This document shows positions 49,082 to 59,416 of a DNA stretch of 64,000 nt, piece after piece. Position 1 is the stretch's first letter, and each line of letters starts with the position of its first letter. The notes under the pieces were generated by a model. The model saw nothing but the letters and a program-made list of their open reading frames with translations. It had not been told where the DNA came from and made no database searches. The translations under genes and the position numbers were made by a program. This DNA comes from Pseudohoeflea suaedae (GTDB lineage: Bacteria > Pseudomonadota > Alphaproteobacteria > Rhizobiales > Rhizobiaceae): contig NZ_SMSI01000001.1 in assembly GCF_004354915.1 (NCBI RefSeq), positions 248,001-312,000 of the forward strand. Direction: 5' to 3'.

Positions 49082-50294
49082 GATCCGGCGCGCGGCTTGC
49101 AGTCATCTCTCCCCGCAGGCGAACGAACAGCCATGTCGTCAGCAGCGCGGGCGCGATGAAGCCGAGCGACAGAAAAAGCTCGTTTGTCAGGACCATGATG
49201 TAGGGGAAGCACCACACCCCGCCCAGCAGCAACAGGTTCGGACGCTTCAGCCGAAACAGGAACCACGCTATCGCCAGATAGAGTGGCAGGCAGTCGTAGG
49301 TATATCCGTAAGGCGTCGCCAGGACGACGAGCACGCCGGTCAGTGCGACGCGGCTTCCGTGATCAAGCATGTTCTGCCGGTGCCAGAGATAGATCGTCAG
49401 CCCGACGGACAGCACGATCACAGGCAGCTGGGCGGCATAGGCAAGACTGACATCGGAGCCGAGCGAGCGCAGCAGGACGAACGCCGTGGTTGCCTTGGCG
49501 TGGTACCCCTGCGGAAAGGGCGCCTCCATGATGCGGATCATGAGCGGACGCGTAACCTCGAAGAATTCGGTCCAGACGTTAAAGCCGAATGCGAGCCCGG
49601 TGACGATGATGATCAGCACGGTCGTTGCAGTCGCCGACAGGATGGCCCTGACGTTCCAGCTGGCAATGAGGCAAAACGGGACGAGAAGCCCGAGATGCGG
49701 CTTGAGTGTCAGGAGCCCGAACAGGACACCGGCGATGATCGGCCGTTTCGGCGCCAGCACGAGCCCGCCGATCAGGAATGCCGCCATCAACGCATCGTTT
49801 TGGCCCAGCGACAGATTGGTGATGGCCGCGGGACTGAAGACGACGAAAAAATGGGCGAGCTTCGGAAGCTGAAATTGTTGGACGGCAAGGTGCCAGACAT
49901 AAAGCGTTCCGGCCGACCAGACGATGTAGGCAAACCAGATGGGAAAAAGAGCGAGCGGCACGCCGAGCAGCAGGAGGCTCGGAGGATAGCTCCATTCCTG
50001 ATTCGTCAGGTCGAGCCCATGAAGCCGGCTGATTTCCCTGCGATATGTCTCCGGGTCGAATATGAGATCGAGCTTGCCTTCGATCACGAGTCTCGACCCG
50101 GACCAGAGATTGCTGAAGTCCCAGTATGGGAGCCGCAAGTTGACCGGCGAAATGCCGTCCTCAACGAGATACCAGACCAGTGCGTAGTCTATGATTCCAA
50201 TGATGAAGGCATAGGCGGCAATGGCAAAAGCGATACGTGACTGCAGCTGCGTGAGATTGTTTTTCGGCGGGTTCACCGCGAAAGACTGGGGCAT
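49068..50294 (-). CDS. GT87-like membrane glycosyltransferase (DUF2029)
   Basis: A 408-residue polytopic protein with about ten membrane helices (for example [22 protein letters not shown] and [35 protein letters not shown]). It matches the GT87/DUF2029 type of polyprenyl-phosphate-sugar-dependent mannosyltransferases of the GT-C superfamily, with a long first periplasmic loop ([18 protein letters not shown]) containing the aspartate expected for catalysis. The motif [17 protein letters not shown] fits the second loop. No glycan-assembly genes are nearby, so the acceptor is unknown. It is transcribed against coaA. Confidence 0.75.
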   Translation of the reverse strand: MPQSFAVNPPKNNLTQLQSRIAFAIAAYAFIIGIIDYALVWYLVEDGISPVNLRLPYWDFSNLWSGSRLVIEGKLDLIFDPETYRREISRLHGLDLTNQEWSYPPSLLLLGVPLALFPIWFAYIVWSAGTLYVWHLAVQQFQLPKLAHFFVVFSPAAITNLSLGQNDALMAAFLIGGLVLAPKRPIIAGVLFGLLTLKPHLGLLVPFCLIASWNVRAILSATATTVLIIIVTGLAFGFNVWTEFFEVTRPLMIRIMEAPFPQGYHAKATTAFVLLRSLGSDVSLAYAAQLPVIVLSVGLTIYLWHRQNMLDHGSRVALTGVLVVLATPYGYTYDCLPLYLAIAWFLFRLKRPNLLLLGGVWCFPYIMVLTNELFLSLGFIAPALLTTWLFVRLRGEMTASRAPDLTAS

Positions 50295-50382
50295 GGCATG
50301 AATGTTTCGGTCGTGATCGAGGACACGCCGATTAAAAACGAGAAACCTAAAAAAATGCCTAGTAAAAATTGCTCGCGCTAAT

Positions 50383-50997
50383 TCAGGGTTTGGTCACTCG
50401 TCGCAACGTCAGGTTGATCCTGCCGCCGTTCTTCAAAAGCGTGGACGTCGCCGGATAGATCCGGTCGACGCCGTGATAGACCAGTCGTCCCGCGCCACCC
50501 ATTACGACGATATCGCCGCTTTCCAGCCGGAACGAGCGCGAGGGTGAGGGCCGCTCGACCTGGCCGACCCGGAACAGGCAGGCATCTCCGAGCGAGACGG
50601 AGAGGACCGGCGCGTCAAGATCGGCCTCGTCCTTGTCCTGATGCAGTCCCATCCTTGCGTCCACGGTGTAGAAATTGATCAGGCACGCCTCCGGCGGATA
50701 ATCGCAGCCGGACAATTCGTTCCAGAGGTCGAGGAGGCGCGGGGGGAAATGCGGCCATGATCTGCCGGTCTCCGGATGAGAATTCTGGTACCGGTAGCCC
50801 TTGCGGTCGGCGACCCAGCCGAGAGGACCGCAATTCGTCATCCGCACCGAAAAGGGCTTGCCGCTTCTCGGCATCACCGGGACGAACAGCGGCGCCGCTT
50901 TGACGATATCGCGGATATCGGAAAGCAGCGCCTCCTGGTTCTGCCGGTCGAGGAAGCCGGGAATGTGGCGAACGCCCTTCGGCAACACCATCATCAC
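50383..50997 (-). CDS. alkB: AlkB-type DNA/RNA demethylase
   Basis: AlkB repairs alkylated bases (1-meA, 3-meC) by oxidative demethylation with Fe(II) and 2-oxoglutarate. The 204-residue protein has the iron site H119-x-D121 (MGLHQDKDEAD) and H175 (LVYHGVDRI), with 2-oxoglutarate arginines R193 and R199 in GGRINLTLRR. The substrate-lid region MRSGKPFSVRMTNCG and NFYTVDARMGLHQD match the family. ATG 50997 has GAGGAGACGGAG upstream. It is a stand-alone gene not linked to ada in this window. Confidence 0.95.
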   Translation of the reverse strand: MMMVLPKGVRHIPGFLDRQNQEALLSDIRDIVKAAPLFVPVMPRSGKPFSVRMTNCGPLGWVADRKGYRYQNSHPETGRSWPHFPPRLLDLWNELSGCDYPPEACLINFYTVDARMGLHQDKDEADLDAPVLSVSLGDACLFRVGQVERPSPSRSFRLESGDIVVMGGAGRLVYHGVDRIYPATSTLLKNGGRINLTLRRVTKP

Positions 50998-51060
50998 TCC
51001 GTCTCCTCCTGTCGGTACATCAGCAGGGGGCAGGACGCCCGCCTTGCCTGACGAATGCGT

Positions 51061-51567
51061 TCACGCCTTGTCGAGTTCCGGAATGCGCAGCACCTGACCC
51101 GGATATATCTTGTCGGGATGGCTCAGCATGGGACGATTGGCCTCGAATATCACCTTGTAGTGCTTGCCGTTGCCATAGGCCTTCTCCGAAACGGCCCAGA
51201 GTGTGTCGCCCTTTTCGACCGTGTGGAGCTTCGGCTCCCTGGCGGGCGTGGACGCCTTGACCAACTCGGTCATGTCGGTTGCCGTCAGGGACAGGCCCGA
51301 ATCCGGCGGTACGATCTTGAGTTCGGAGGCCTCGACCTTGGAAATGCCCAGCGTATTGCCGACGGCGACGACCACCTTCTCGAAGATCGACTGGTCCTCG
51401 ACAACACCCTTGACCACGACCTTGTCGCCCTCCACCGCCACGTCGACCTTGTCGGTGCCGAGCTTGTGCGTCTCCAGCTCCTTCTTGATCTCTGCGGCAT
51501 CCGGCTCATCGCTGCCGCCGATTCCGAGCTTCTTGCCGGCATTCTTGATGAAGTTGAAAAGTCCCAT
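51061..51567 (-). CDS. kbp: BON-LysM domain protein (Kbp/YgaU type)
   Basis: A 168-residue soluble protein with an N-terminal BON domain (AEIKKELETHKLGTDKVDVAVEGDKVVVKGVVEDQ, about 25-90) and a C-terminal LysM domain (LHTVEKGDTLWAVSEKAYGNGKHYKVIFEANRPML, about 115-165). This two-domain layout is that of E. coli Kbp (YgaU), a cytoplasmic potassium-binding protein. No signal peptide is seen (MGLFNFIKNAGKKLGIGG), supporting a cytoplasmic place. ATG 51567 has GGGAGG about eight bases upstream; the ATG 12 codons earlier is less supported. Confidence 0.9.
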   Translation of the reverse strand: MGLFNFIKNAGKKLGIGGSDEPDAAEIKKELETHKLGTDKVDVAVEGDKVVVKGVVEDQSIFEKVVVAVGNTLGISKVEASELKIVPPDSGLSLTATDMTELVKASTPAREPKLHTVEKGDTLWAVSEKAYGNGKHYKVIFEANRPMLSHPDKIYPGQVLRIPELDKA

Positions 51568-51642
51568 TCCATTCCTCCCTGGCTGATGAAGCGAGATAAG
51601 CACGGCAATTCGGCCTTGCCAACAAATTACAGGTAGATCCTG

Positions 51643-52077
51643 CTAGTCGTCGCTGACCCGTCCGCGCTTGGATTTGACATCCGCGCGGATCGACTTGGCC
51701 TTCAGCCGGCGCTCGACGGCGCCGCGCGAAGGGCGTGTCTTCTTCCGCGGCGGCGGCGGTGGCTCGGAGGCCTGGTCCACGAGCTCGACAAGCCGCTCGC
51801 GGGCATCGGCCCGGTTGCGTTCCTGGGTGCGATGGCGGTTCGCCTCGATGATGATCACGCCGTCCTTGCTCACCCGGCGTCCTCCGAGGCGGATCATCCG
51901 CGCTTTCGTCATCGGCGCCAGGCTGGGCGAATTCCGGATGTCGAAATGCAGCTGAACGGCCGTGGAGACCTTGTTGACATTCTGTCCGCCGGGACCGGCG
52001 GCCCGAATGAAGTTCTCCGTCAGTTCCCAGCCTTGGATGACGATGTTGCGGGCGGCGTAAAGTGGATCTGTGCTCAT
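51643..52077 (-). CDS. arfB: Alternative ribosome rescue factor ArfB
   Basis: ArfB (YaeJ) releases peptides from ribosomes stalled on messages without a stop codon. The 144-residue protein has the catalytic GGQ (30-32) in AAGPGGQNVNKVSTAVQL and a basic C-terminal tail (AVERRLKAKSIRADVKSKRGR) that enters the mRNA channel. It lacks the codon-recognition domains of RF1/RF2. ATG 52077 overlaps the end of the upstream gene by four bases; the frame further upstream lies in that gene. It probably serves as a trans-translation backup; no ssrA is visible here. Confidence 0.94.
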   Translation of the reverse strand: MSTDPLYAARNIVIQGWELTENFIRAAGPGGQNVNKVSTAVQLHFDIRNSPSLAPMTKARMIRLGGRRVSKDGVIIIEANRHRTQERNRADARERLVELVDQASEPPPPPRKKTRPSRGAVERRLKAKSIRADVKSKRGRVSDD

Positions 52078-53234
52078 GCGGGCAATGTTGCCATCCGCCG
52101 TGACATGCGGGCAAGGGTGCGGGCGAGGGAAAGCGAGTACCAGACCGCGCCCAGAAACCATCCGAGCGCCCAGACGGTGGCATATACCACCTTCAACAGC
52201 AGCCGCCCGAGCCGGAACGAGCCCTTGCCGAGAAGTTTGAGAACGCCGGCGGTCTTGTCCCCGGTCCTGGCCGAAAGCTTCGCGATGCGCCCGAGATCCG
52301 CGGGTGTATCGGCATGGGCGAGTGCGCGCACCGATGCCTTCAGTCCGCCCTTGCCGGCAATCGTCTGTGTCGCGGCAGCCATTTCGGCCAGTTCCTGCGC
52401 GGGACCCGCCCGCAACACACCGTCGAACCGGCGGACAAGCGCCGACTTGTCGGCCGCTTTCAGACCCTGCTTGTCGGAGACCTTTAGGATGCGCGCCGAT
52501 CCGCTTTTGCGCGCCATCCGCACGATCCTTGTCGAACCGCCGGAAATCGCGGCCTTCAGCGCCTCGACATCGACGAGGCGCGTGAGCGTGCGGCCAAGCG
52601 TCTTCGAAAGCCGCGCACTCATCTTGCCGGTGCGCTTGGCCGTCTTCAGCACCGAGGCGCCGACATCGATCGGGCCGGATGGCAGAACGGTTGCAATTCC
52701 CACCAGCGAAAGGCCGAGAACCAGCCTGTCGTAATCCTGGCCCGATATGGCGCGGGGGCCCTGGATGAGAATGTCGCGTATATCGCCCACGATCATGAAA
52801 TCCGAAGAGACGGCGCCGGCGAAACCCGAAACACCCCTGACGTCTCCGGTCACGAACCCGCGTGCGAACTGGGCGCTCTCGCGGATCGTCCGTTCAGCCG
52901 GTGTCTCGACGGTGCGGGCGACGAGATCGGGATCGAACGCATGGCCCTGCGCTTCGCCGATCGCCACGATCTGCCGGGCATCATCGAACTCCGCCGCGTC
53001 GATGGCTTCACTGATCTCCCGTTCGAAATCCGATTTCGGCAGGTTGGCGAGGCGGTAGCTCGCGATCGCATAGGGCTCGTCATAGTCGAGCGCCACCTTC
53101 GCGACCTGGTAATAGGGTGACGAGAAGAAGCCGATTGCCGCGGTCACCAGCCCGCATGTGCCGACTATCCACCTGATGCGCCGAAACAATTGCCGCAAAC
53201 CCCTCTGCCCTGTCCTCAACAGACAAGCAGGCAA
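52074..53234 (-). CDS. Membrane-anchored protein of unknown function
   Basis: I do not recognise a family. The 386-residue protein has a basic N-terminus, one membrane helix (WIVGTCGLVTAAIGFFSSPYY, about 22-43), a soluble middle with a region AVSSDFMIVGDIRDILIQG, and a central hydrophobic helix (LVLGLSLVGIATVLPSGPIDVGASVL, about 165-190). A long lysine/arginine-rich stretch follows (about 190-250), and the C-terminal end has a further membrane helix (VVYATVWALGWFLGAVWYSLSLA). Similar proteins sit beside arfB in other Rhizobiales. It is translationally coupled to arfB by a four-base overlap. The basic central part could face the cytoplasm and bind nucleic acid or lipid. Confidence 0.75.
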   Translation of the reverse strand: MPACLLRTGQRGLRQLFRRIRWIVGTCGLVTAAIGFFSSPYYQVAKVALDYDEPYAIASYRLANLPKSDFEREISEAIDAAEFDDARQIVAIGEAQGHAFDPDLVARTVETPAERTIRESAQFARGFVTGDVRGVSGFAGAVSSDFMIVGDIRDILIQGPRAISGQDYDRLVLGLSLVGIATVLPSGPIDVGASVLKTAKRTGKMSARLSKTLGRTLTRLVDVEALKAAISGGSTRIVRMARKSGSARILKVSDKQGLKAADKSALVRRFDGVLRAGPAQELAEMAAATQTIAGKGGLKASVRALAHADTPADLGRIAKLSARTGDKTAGVLKLLGKGSFRLGRLLLKVVYATVWALGWFLGAVWYSLSLARTLARMSRRMATLPA

Positions 53235-53289
53235 TGACGGCGAAATTCAGGTTCTGTCCAACCGGCGGGCTAGTGGGATGACGGGGGCC

Positions 53290-53330
53290 AAAAGAACAGA
53301 TGCCGCCGTATTGTGCGAACGGCGGCATCT
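53290..53330 (-). terminator. Intrinsic terminator of pckA
   Basis: Twelve-base perfect arms (53298-53309 and 53319-53330; core GCCGCCGT / ACGGCGGC) around a nine-base loop. On the minus strand a T-rich run (TTCTTTT) follows shortly after the stem, so it probably ends pckA, whose stop is at 53375. Confidence 0.75.
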
Positions 53331-53374
53331 GCCTTCCTCCTCAAGGCGGGAGAAGTGTTCCCGGACGGTCCTTG

Positions 53375-54988
<1,614 letters not shown>

Positions 54989-55137
54989 TTTCTTTCCTTC
55001 GTGCTGAAGCTGTCTTGGGAAGCAGCCCAAATCTGAAATTCGCGCGGACCATAGTGGCAACGCGCCACAGGGACAACATATCTTTCATCGAAAAATCAAT
55101 GAAATCAATAAATTAATCGATTTAAAAAATTTCAGTT

Positions 55138-55159
55138 CCGGTTAAATCGGTTTAACTGG
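55138..55159. promoter_or_regulatory. CG-centred palindrome upstream of pckA/chvI (candidate LacI-type operator)
   Basis: The intergenic region 54989-55365 is AT-rich at 55077-55160. It contains a near-perfect 22-base palindrome centred on CG, whose core is GTTAAATCGGTTTAAC. A second CG-centred element (AATCGATT) lies about 20-30 bases to its left. LacI-family operators have a central CG; in Sinorhizobium the LacI-type PckR controls pckA. The rest of the gap holds no gene I can support. Confidence 0.45.
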
Positions 55160-55365
55160 GCGTTGTTTTTCCCCTGGAAGCAATCAAGGGTATGGATGAC
55201 CGGCCAATCGTCGAATGACACTTACGTAAAACTGTGCCACATTTTGTTCCCAGTTTATCCTCATGGACGCATGTGGCGGCTTCGCGAAGCGGCATGATCG
55301 TGCCGGTCCGCGGGCGTGTGGGGCGCGTCCAAGAGGTAGGCCTGAAAATGATGGAGTTTGAACAG

Positions 55366-56076
55366 ATGCAGACCATCGCGCTCGTCGATGACGACCGCAA
55401 TATCCTGACCTCGGTGTCGATCGCTCTGGAGGCGGAAGGATATCGCGTGGAAACATATACCGACGGGGCATCGGCGCTCGACGGCCTGGCGGCACGCCCG
55501 CCGCAGCTGGCGATCTTCGATATCAAGATGCCGCGCATGGACGGGATGGAGCTTCTCCGCCGCCTGCGCCAGAAGTCGGACCTGCCGGTGATCTTCCTCA
55601 CCTCGAAGGACGAGGAGATCGACGAACTCTTCGGGCTCAAGATGGGCGCCGACGACTTCATCACCAAGCCGTTCTCGCAGCGCTTGCTGGTCGAGCGGGT
55701 CAAGGCCGTGCTGCGCCGCGCGGCCAGCCGCGAGGGTGCGGCCCAGGGGCGCGCCACGGCCACGCCGTCCAAGACGCTCGAACGCGGCCACCTCGTCATG
55801 GACCAGGAGCGCCATACCTGCACCTGGAAGGACCAGCCGGTGACGCTGACGGTCACCGAGTTCCTGATCCTGCAGTCTCTGGCCCAGCGTCCGGGCGTGG
55901 TCAAAAGTCGCGATGCGCTGATGGATGCGGCCTATGACGAACAGGTCTATGTCGACGACCGCACCATCGACAGCCACATCAAGCGGCTGCGCAAGAAGTT
56001 CAAGGTGGTCGACACCGACTTCGACATGATCGAAACGCTCTACGGGGTCGGTTACCGCTTCCGCGAAAGCGCCTGA
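55366..56076 (+). CDS. chvI: Two-component response regulator ChvI
   Basis: ChvI is the OmpR-type response regulator paired with ChvG (BvrR in Brucella, ChvI in Agrobacterium and Sinorhizobium), controlling envelope, exopolysaccharide and host-association genes. The 236-residue protein has the receiver domain with D52 as phosphorylation site in [15 protein letters not shown]102-region [21 protein letters not shown], and a C-terminal winged helix ([37 protein letters not shown]). ATG 55366 matches the usual [10 protein letters not shown] start; ATG 55348, with AGGTAGG upstream, adds six residues and is a realistic alternative. chvG follows 45 bases later. Confidence 0.95.
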   Translation: MQTIALVDDDRNILTSVSIALEAEGYRVETYTDGASALDGLAARPPQLAIFDIKMPRMDGMELLRRLRQKSDLPVIFLTSKDEEIDELFGLKMGADDFITKPFSQRLLVERVKAVLRRAASREGAAQGRATATPSKTLERGHLVMDQERHTCTWKDQPVTLTVTEFLILQSLAQRPGVVKSRDALMDAAYDEQVYVDDRTIDSHIKRLRKKFKVVDTDFDMIETLYGVGYRFRESA

Positions 56077-56121
56077 GGCAGGGTGCGGCTAGCGGGCCGG
56101 TGACGCCCCGGATCGGAAACG

Positions 56122-57954
56122 ATGGCGATTGAAGCAGAGGACATGGAGAGCGCTCCCGGCGGCAAGGCCCGGGCGGGCCGGCGTCCCGCCGGGTTCACCC
56201 GGCTGGTGACGATGGTGCGTCGCCTCTTTGGCCACGTGCTGTTTTCAAGCCTGACGCGCCGTATCCTTTCGCTCAACCTGCTGGCGCTCTTCGTTCTGGT
56301 GACCGGTATCCTCTACCTCAACCAGTTTCGCGAAGGCCTCATCGATGCCCGCGTCGAAAGCCTCCTCACCCAGGGCGAGATCATTGCGGGTGCGATTGCG
56401 GCCTCCGCGTCCGTCGATACCAACTCGATCACCATCGATCCCGAAAAGCTGCTCGAACTGCAGGCCGGGCAGACCATCAAGCCTTCGAGCAGCGACAGTC
56501 TCGATTTTCCGATCAATCCGGAACGCGTCGCCCCGGTGCTCAGGCGCCTGATTTCGCCGACGCGCACGCGCGCCCGCATCTTCGACGAGGATGCGAGCCT
56601 GCTTCTGGATTCGCGCTATCTCTATACATCCGGCCAGGTGCTGCGCTTCGACCTGCCATCCGCCGAACCCGACACGTTCAGCTTCGACGACCGTATCTGG
56701 GCCTGGTTCAACCGGCTGTTCCAGCGGCGCGACCTGCCGCTCTACCGCGAGCCGCCGGGCGCGGACGGCACGATTTACCCGGAAGTCATGAACGCGCTGA
56801 CGGGAAGCCGCGGCGCGATCGTGCGCGTCAACGAAAAGGGCGAGCTGATCGTCTCCGTCGCGGTGCCGATCCAGCGTTTCCGGGCCGTCCTCGGCGTGCT
56901 GCTTCTCTCCACCCAGGCTGGCGACATCGACAAGATCGTCCATGCCGAGCGGATGGCGATCTTCCGTGTCTTCGGTGTGGCGGCGCTGGTCAACGTGATC
57001 CTCTCGCTCCTGCTTGCAAGCACGATAGCCACCCCGCTGCGTCGCCTGTCGGCTGCTGCCGTCCGTGTCCGTCGTGGTGCGCGCGAGCGCGAGGAGATCC
57101 CCAATTTCTCGGCGCGCCAGGACGAGATCGGCAACCTCTCCGTGGCGCTGCGCGACATGACCAACGCATTGTATGACCGCATCGACGCGATCGAGAGCTT
57201 CGCCGCCGATGTCAGCCACGAGCTCAAGAACCCGCTGACATCCCTGCGCAGCGCGGTGGAAACCCTGCCTGTGGCGCGCACGCCGGAATCGCAGAAGCGC
57301 CTTCTCGACGTCATCCAGCACGATGTGCGTCGCATGGACCGGCTGATCAGCGATATTTCGGATGCCTCGCGTCTTGATGCCGAACTCGCCCGCCAGGACA
57401 GCGCCATCGTCGACATGCGCAAATTGCTCGGTGACCTCGTCGGCATCGCCAGGCAGGTCGGTCGCAAGGATCGCACGGTCGATATCTCCTTCCACGTCGA
57501 CGGCAAGGCTGACGACAAGACCGATTTCCGCGTCTATGGCCACGATCTCAGGCTTGGCCAGGTGATCACCAACCTGATCGAGAATGCCCGGTCCTTCGTG
57601 CCGCAGGATTCAGGCGAGATCTCCGTTCATCTCTCCCGCCGGCGCAACAATATCCGCGTCAGCGTCGCCGATAACGGACCGGGTATCCGGGCAGAAAATA
57701 TCGAACGCGTCTTCGAGCGCTTCTATACGGACCGGCCCGACGGTGAGGATTTCGGCCAGAACTCCGGCCTGGGCCTGTCGATCAGCCGGCAGATCATCGA
57801 GGCCCATGGCGGCCGGCTCTATGCCGAGAACATTCCGCTGGAGCCGAAGCCGGCCAGGGGCAGGAAGGCCGCAAAGGCGCCCGCCCCCGATGCGGATGAG
57901 CGCAGATGGTCCGGCGCCCGGTTTGTCGTCGACCTGCCGGCGGCCGACATCTGA
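56122..57954 (+). CDS. chvG: Sensor histidine kinase ChvG
   Basis: ChvG (ExoS/BvrS) senses acid or envelope stress and phosphorylates ChvI. The 610-residue protein has a first membrane helix near 48-66 (RRILSLNLLALFVLVTGILYLN), a periplasmic sensor domain (about 70-278), and a second helix near 280-303 (VFGVAALVNVILSLLLASTIATPLRRLSAAA). It then has a HAMP domain, the phosphoacceptor H366 in FAADVSHELKNPLTSLRS, and a full HATPase domain (NLIENARSF, VADNGPGIRAENIERVFERFYTDRP, GLGLSISRQIIEAHGG). Its TGA overlaps the hprK ATG by one base, so the sensor is coupled to the HPr kinase. Confidence 0.97.
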   Translation: MAIEAEDMESAPGGKARAGRRPAGFTRLVTMVRRLFGHVLFSSLTRRILSLNLLALFVLVTGILYLNQFREGLIDARVESLLTQGEIIAGAIAASASVDTNSITIDPEKLLELQAGQTIKPSSSDSLDFPINPERVAPVLRRLISPTRTRARIFDEDASLLLDSRYLYTSGQVLRFDLPSAEPDTFSFDDRIWAWFNRLFQRRDLPLYREPPGADGTIYPEVMNALTGSRGAIVRVNEKGELIVSVAVPIQRFRAVLGVLLLSTQAGDIDKIVHAERMAIFRVFGVAALVNVILSLLLASTIATPLRRLSAAAVRVRRGAREREEIPNFSARQDEIGNLSVALRDMTNALYDRIDAIESFAADVSHELKNPLTSLRSAVETLPVARTPESQKRLLDVIQHDVRRMDRLISDISDASRLDAELARQDSAIVDMRKLLGDLVGIARQVGRKDRTVDISFHVDGKADDKTDFRVYGHDLRLGQVITNLIENARSFVPQDSGEISVHLSRRRNNIRVSVADNGPGIRAENIERVFERFYTDRPDGEDFGQNSGLGLSISRQIIEAHGGRLYAENIPLEPKPARGRKAAKAPAPDADERRWSGARFVVDLPAADI

Positions 57955-58421
57955 TGAATGACCCCGCCCTCACGCTTGCCGAGGGAGCGCCGGTCCATGC
58001 CACGGCGGTGGTGATCGGCGAGCGCGGACTTCTCCTAACCGGCGCTTCGGGTTCGGGCAAAACCACCACCGCCCTGCGTTGCATGTCCTCGGCGCGGACC
58101 ACTGGAACCCACGCGGCCCTCATCGCCGATGACGGCGTGAACCTGGCGGTTTCGGGCGGCCGGGTGATTGCCCGTTGTCCGCAGCCTATAGCCGGCAGGG
58201 CCGAAATCCGCGGAACCGGCATCTTTTCCTTTGCCTGGCGGCAAAGCGCGGTTCTCGAGGCCGTCGTCATGGCCGCAAGCCCGGAAGGCGCCGGACGCCT
58301 CCCGCCCGACGATGAATTCTGCATGATCGGCACGTGCCGGTTGAAACTCATTCGCGTCGACTACCGTTCACCTGTCGACCCCCTGCAGGTCATCCTGTCG
58401 GCTCTCGCGGCGAAGCCGTGA
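57954..58421 (+). CDS. hprK: Compact alphaproteobacterial HPr kinase/phosphorylase
   Basis: HprK phosphorylates a serine of HPr in response to metabolite state. This form has 155 residues and only the C-terminal catalytic domain, lacking the N-terminal domain of Firmicutes HprK, as in other alphaproteobacteria. The P-loop is TGASGSGKTT (near 31-40), and the family signature RAEIRGTGIFSF is near 80. LIADDGVNL matches the third motif. ATG 57954 overlaps the chvG stop; the frame upstream lies in chvG. The next two genes are an EIIA-Man and HPr, so the HprK substrate is encoded alongside. Confidence 0.93.
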   Translation: MNDPALTLAEGAPVHATAVVIGERGLLLTGASGSGKTTTALRCMSSARTTGTHAALIADDGVNLAVSGGRVIARCPQPIAGRAEIRGTGIFSFAWRQSAVLEAVVMAASPEGAGRLPPDDEFCMIGTCRLKLIRVDYRSPVDPLQVILSALAAKP

Positions 58422-58583
58422 GTCGGCGCAAATTGCCGCAGTGCGAAAAAAGACGGTTTGATGACATTTGGTCTTGAATATCGTCGCTGTCTGGCCAAGA
58501 TGGCGAGCCTGTTGAACCGGCCTCGCGGACAGTGACGAAACCTGATCCGCGTTCCGCACCGGTAGGACATATGTGGAGGCAGA

Positions 58584-58985
58584 ATGATCGGTCTGGTGCT
58601 TGTCACCCACGGCAAGCTCGCTGAAGAGTTCCGGCATGCGCTGGAACATGTGGTCGGACCGCAGTCGTCTTTCGAGACGGTCTGCATCGGCCCCGAAGAC
58701 GATATGGATCAACGCCGTCTGGATATCGTCGAAGCGGTCTCCCGCGCCGAGGATGGTCAAGGTGTCATCATCCTGACCGACATGTTCGGCGGTACGCCTT
58801 CCAATCTCTCCATTTCCGTCATGGAAGACGGTCGCGTCGAAGTCATTGCCGGCGTCAATCTTCCGATGCTCATCAAGCTTGCCGGCATTCGCGTCGGCGG
58901 TGACATGCAGCGTGCGCTGCAGGAAGCCCAGGAAGCCGGGCGCAAATACATCAATGTGGCCAGCCGGCTGCTGACGAGCAAATAA
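58584..58985 (+). CDS. PTS EIIA component, mannose family (regulatory type)
   Basis: A 133-residue EIIA of the mannose superfamily. The phosphorylated histidine is H9 in IGLVLVTHGKLAEEF, and the fold continues with VVGPQSSFETVCIG, VIILTDMFGGTPSNLSISVMEDGRVEVIAGVNLPML. No EIIB/EIIC transporter genes are near, so it is probably a regulatory output of the phosphoryl chain from HPr rather than part of sugar uptake, as is typical in alphaproteobacteria. GGAGG lies just upstream of the ATG. The 162 bases before it hold no gene. Its TAA shares a base with the HPr start. Confidence 0.9.
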   Translation: MIGLVLVTHGKLAEEFRHALEHVVGPQSSFETVCIGPEDDMDQRRLDIVEAVSRAEDGQGVIILTDMFGGTPSNLSISVMEDGRVEVIAGVNLPMLIKLAGIRVGGDMQRALQEAQEAGRKYINVASRLLTSK

Positions 58986-59266
58986 TGACCGGTGAAGGCA
59001 CATCGCGGGAATTCCCCATTCGCAACAAGCGCGGCCTGCATGCCCGCGCTTCGGCGAAATTCGTCCAGGTTGCCGAGGGCTATGATGCCGATGTGAAGGT
59101 GTCGCGCGACGGCACCACGGTCGGCGGCACCTCCATCATGGGGCTGATGCTGCTTGCGGCCTCGCCCGGATGCAGCATTTTCGTCGAGGCGTCCGGCCCG
59201 CAGGCCGAGGATGTGCTCGATGCACTGGAAAAGCTGGTTGCCGATCGTTTCGGCGAAGAGGAGTAA
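58985..59266 (+). CDS. ptsH: HPr phosphocarrier protein
   Basis: The 93-residue HPr has the EI-phosphorylated H19 in NKRGLHARASAKFVQ and the HprK target serine S50 in TSIMGLMLLAASPG, matching the His15 and Ser46 sites of classical HPr. It is the acceptor from PTS enzyme I, not seen in this window, and the donor to the EIIA encoded just before it (one-base overlap). Genes chvI-chvG-hprK-EIIA-HPr form a conserved rhizobial module that links envelope stress to carbon or nitrogen state. Confidence 0.95.
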   Translation: MTGEGTSREFPIRNKRGLHARASAKFVQVAEGYDADVKVSRDGTTVGGTSIMGLMLLAASPGCSIFVEASGPQAEDVLDALEKLVADRFGEEE

Positions 59267-59300
59267 GTCGCCGGCACCGTCTTGATGCAAGCCTCATCAA

Positions 59301-59322
59301 GACATAAAGACATCTTTATGTC
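59301..59322. promoter_or_regulatory. Perfect palindrome upstream of ahcY (candidate SahR-type operator)
   Basis: Ten-base perfect arms, GACATAAAGA and TCTTTATGTC, with a two-base CA spacer, centred about 105 bases before the ahcY start. The AT-rich core resembles ArsR-family methionine-cycle operators of the SahR type (ATAAAGAtATCTTTAT pattern). A second, looser repeat CTTGATG / CATCAAG lies just to the left at 59281-59301. No SahR gene is in the window. Confidence 0.6.
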
Positions 59323-59416
59323 ATGGTTGCCAGTCGCGGCAAATCCTGTTATTTGAGCGCCCAAAGTTACCCGCCGGATCCGCTGGCCGGGCGCGAAAAT
59401 ATTGCCGGAGACTTCC

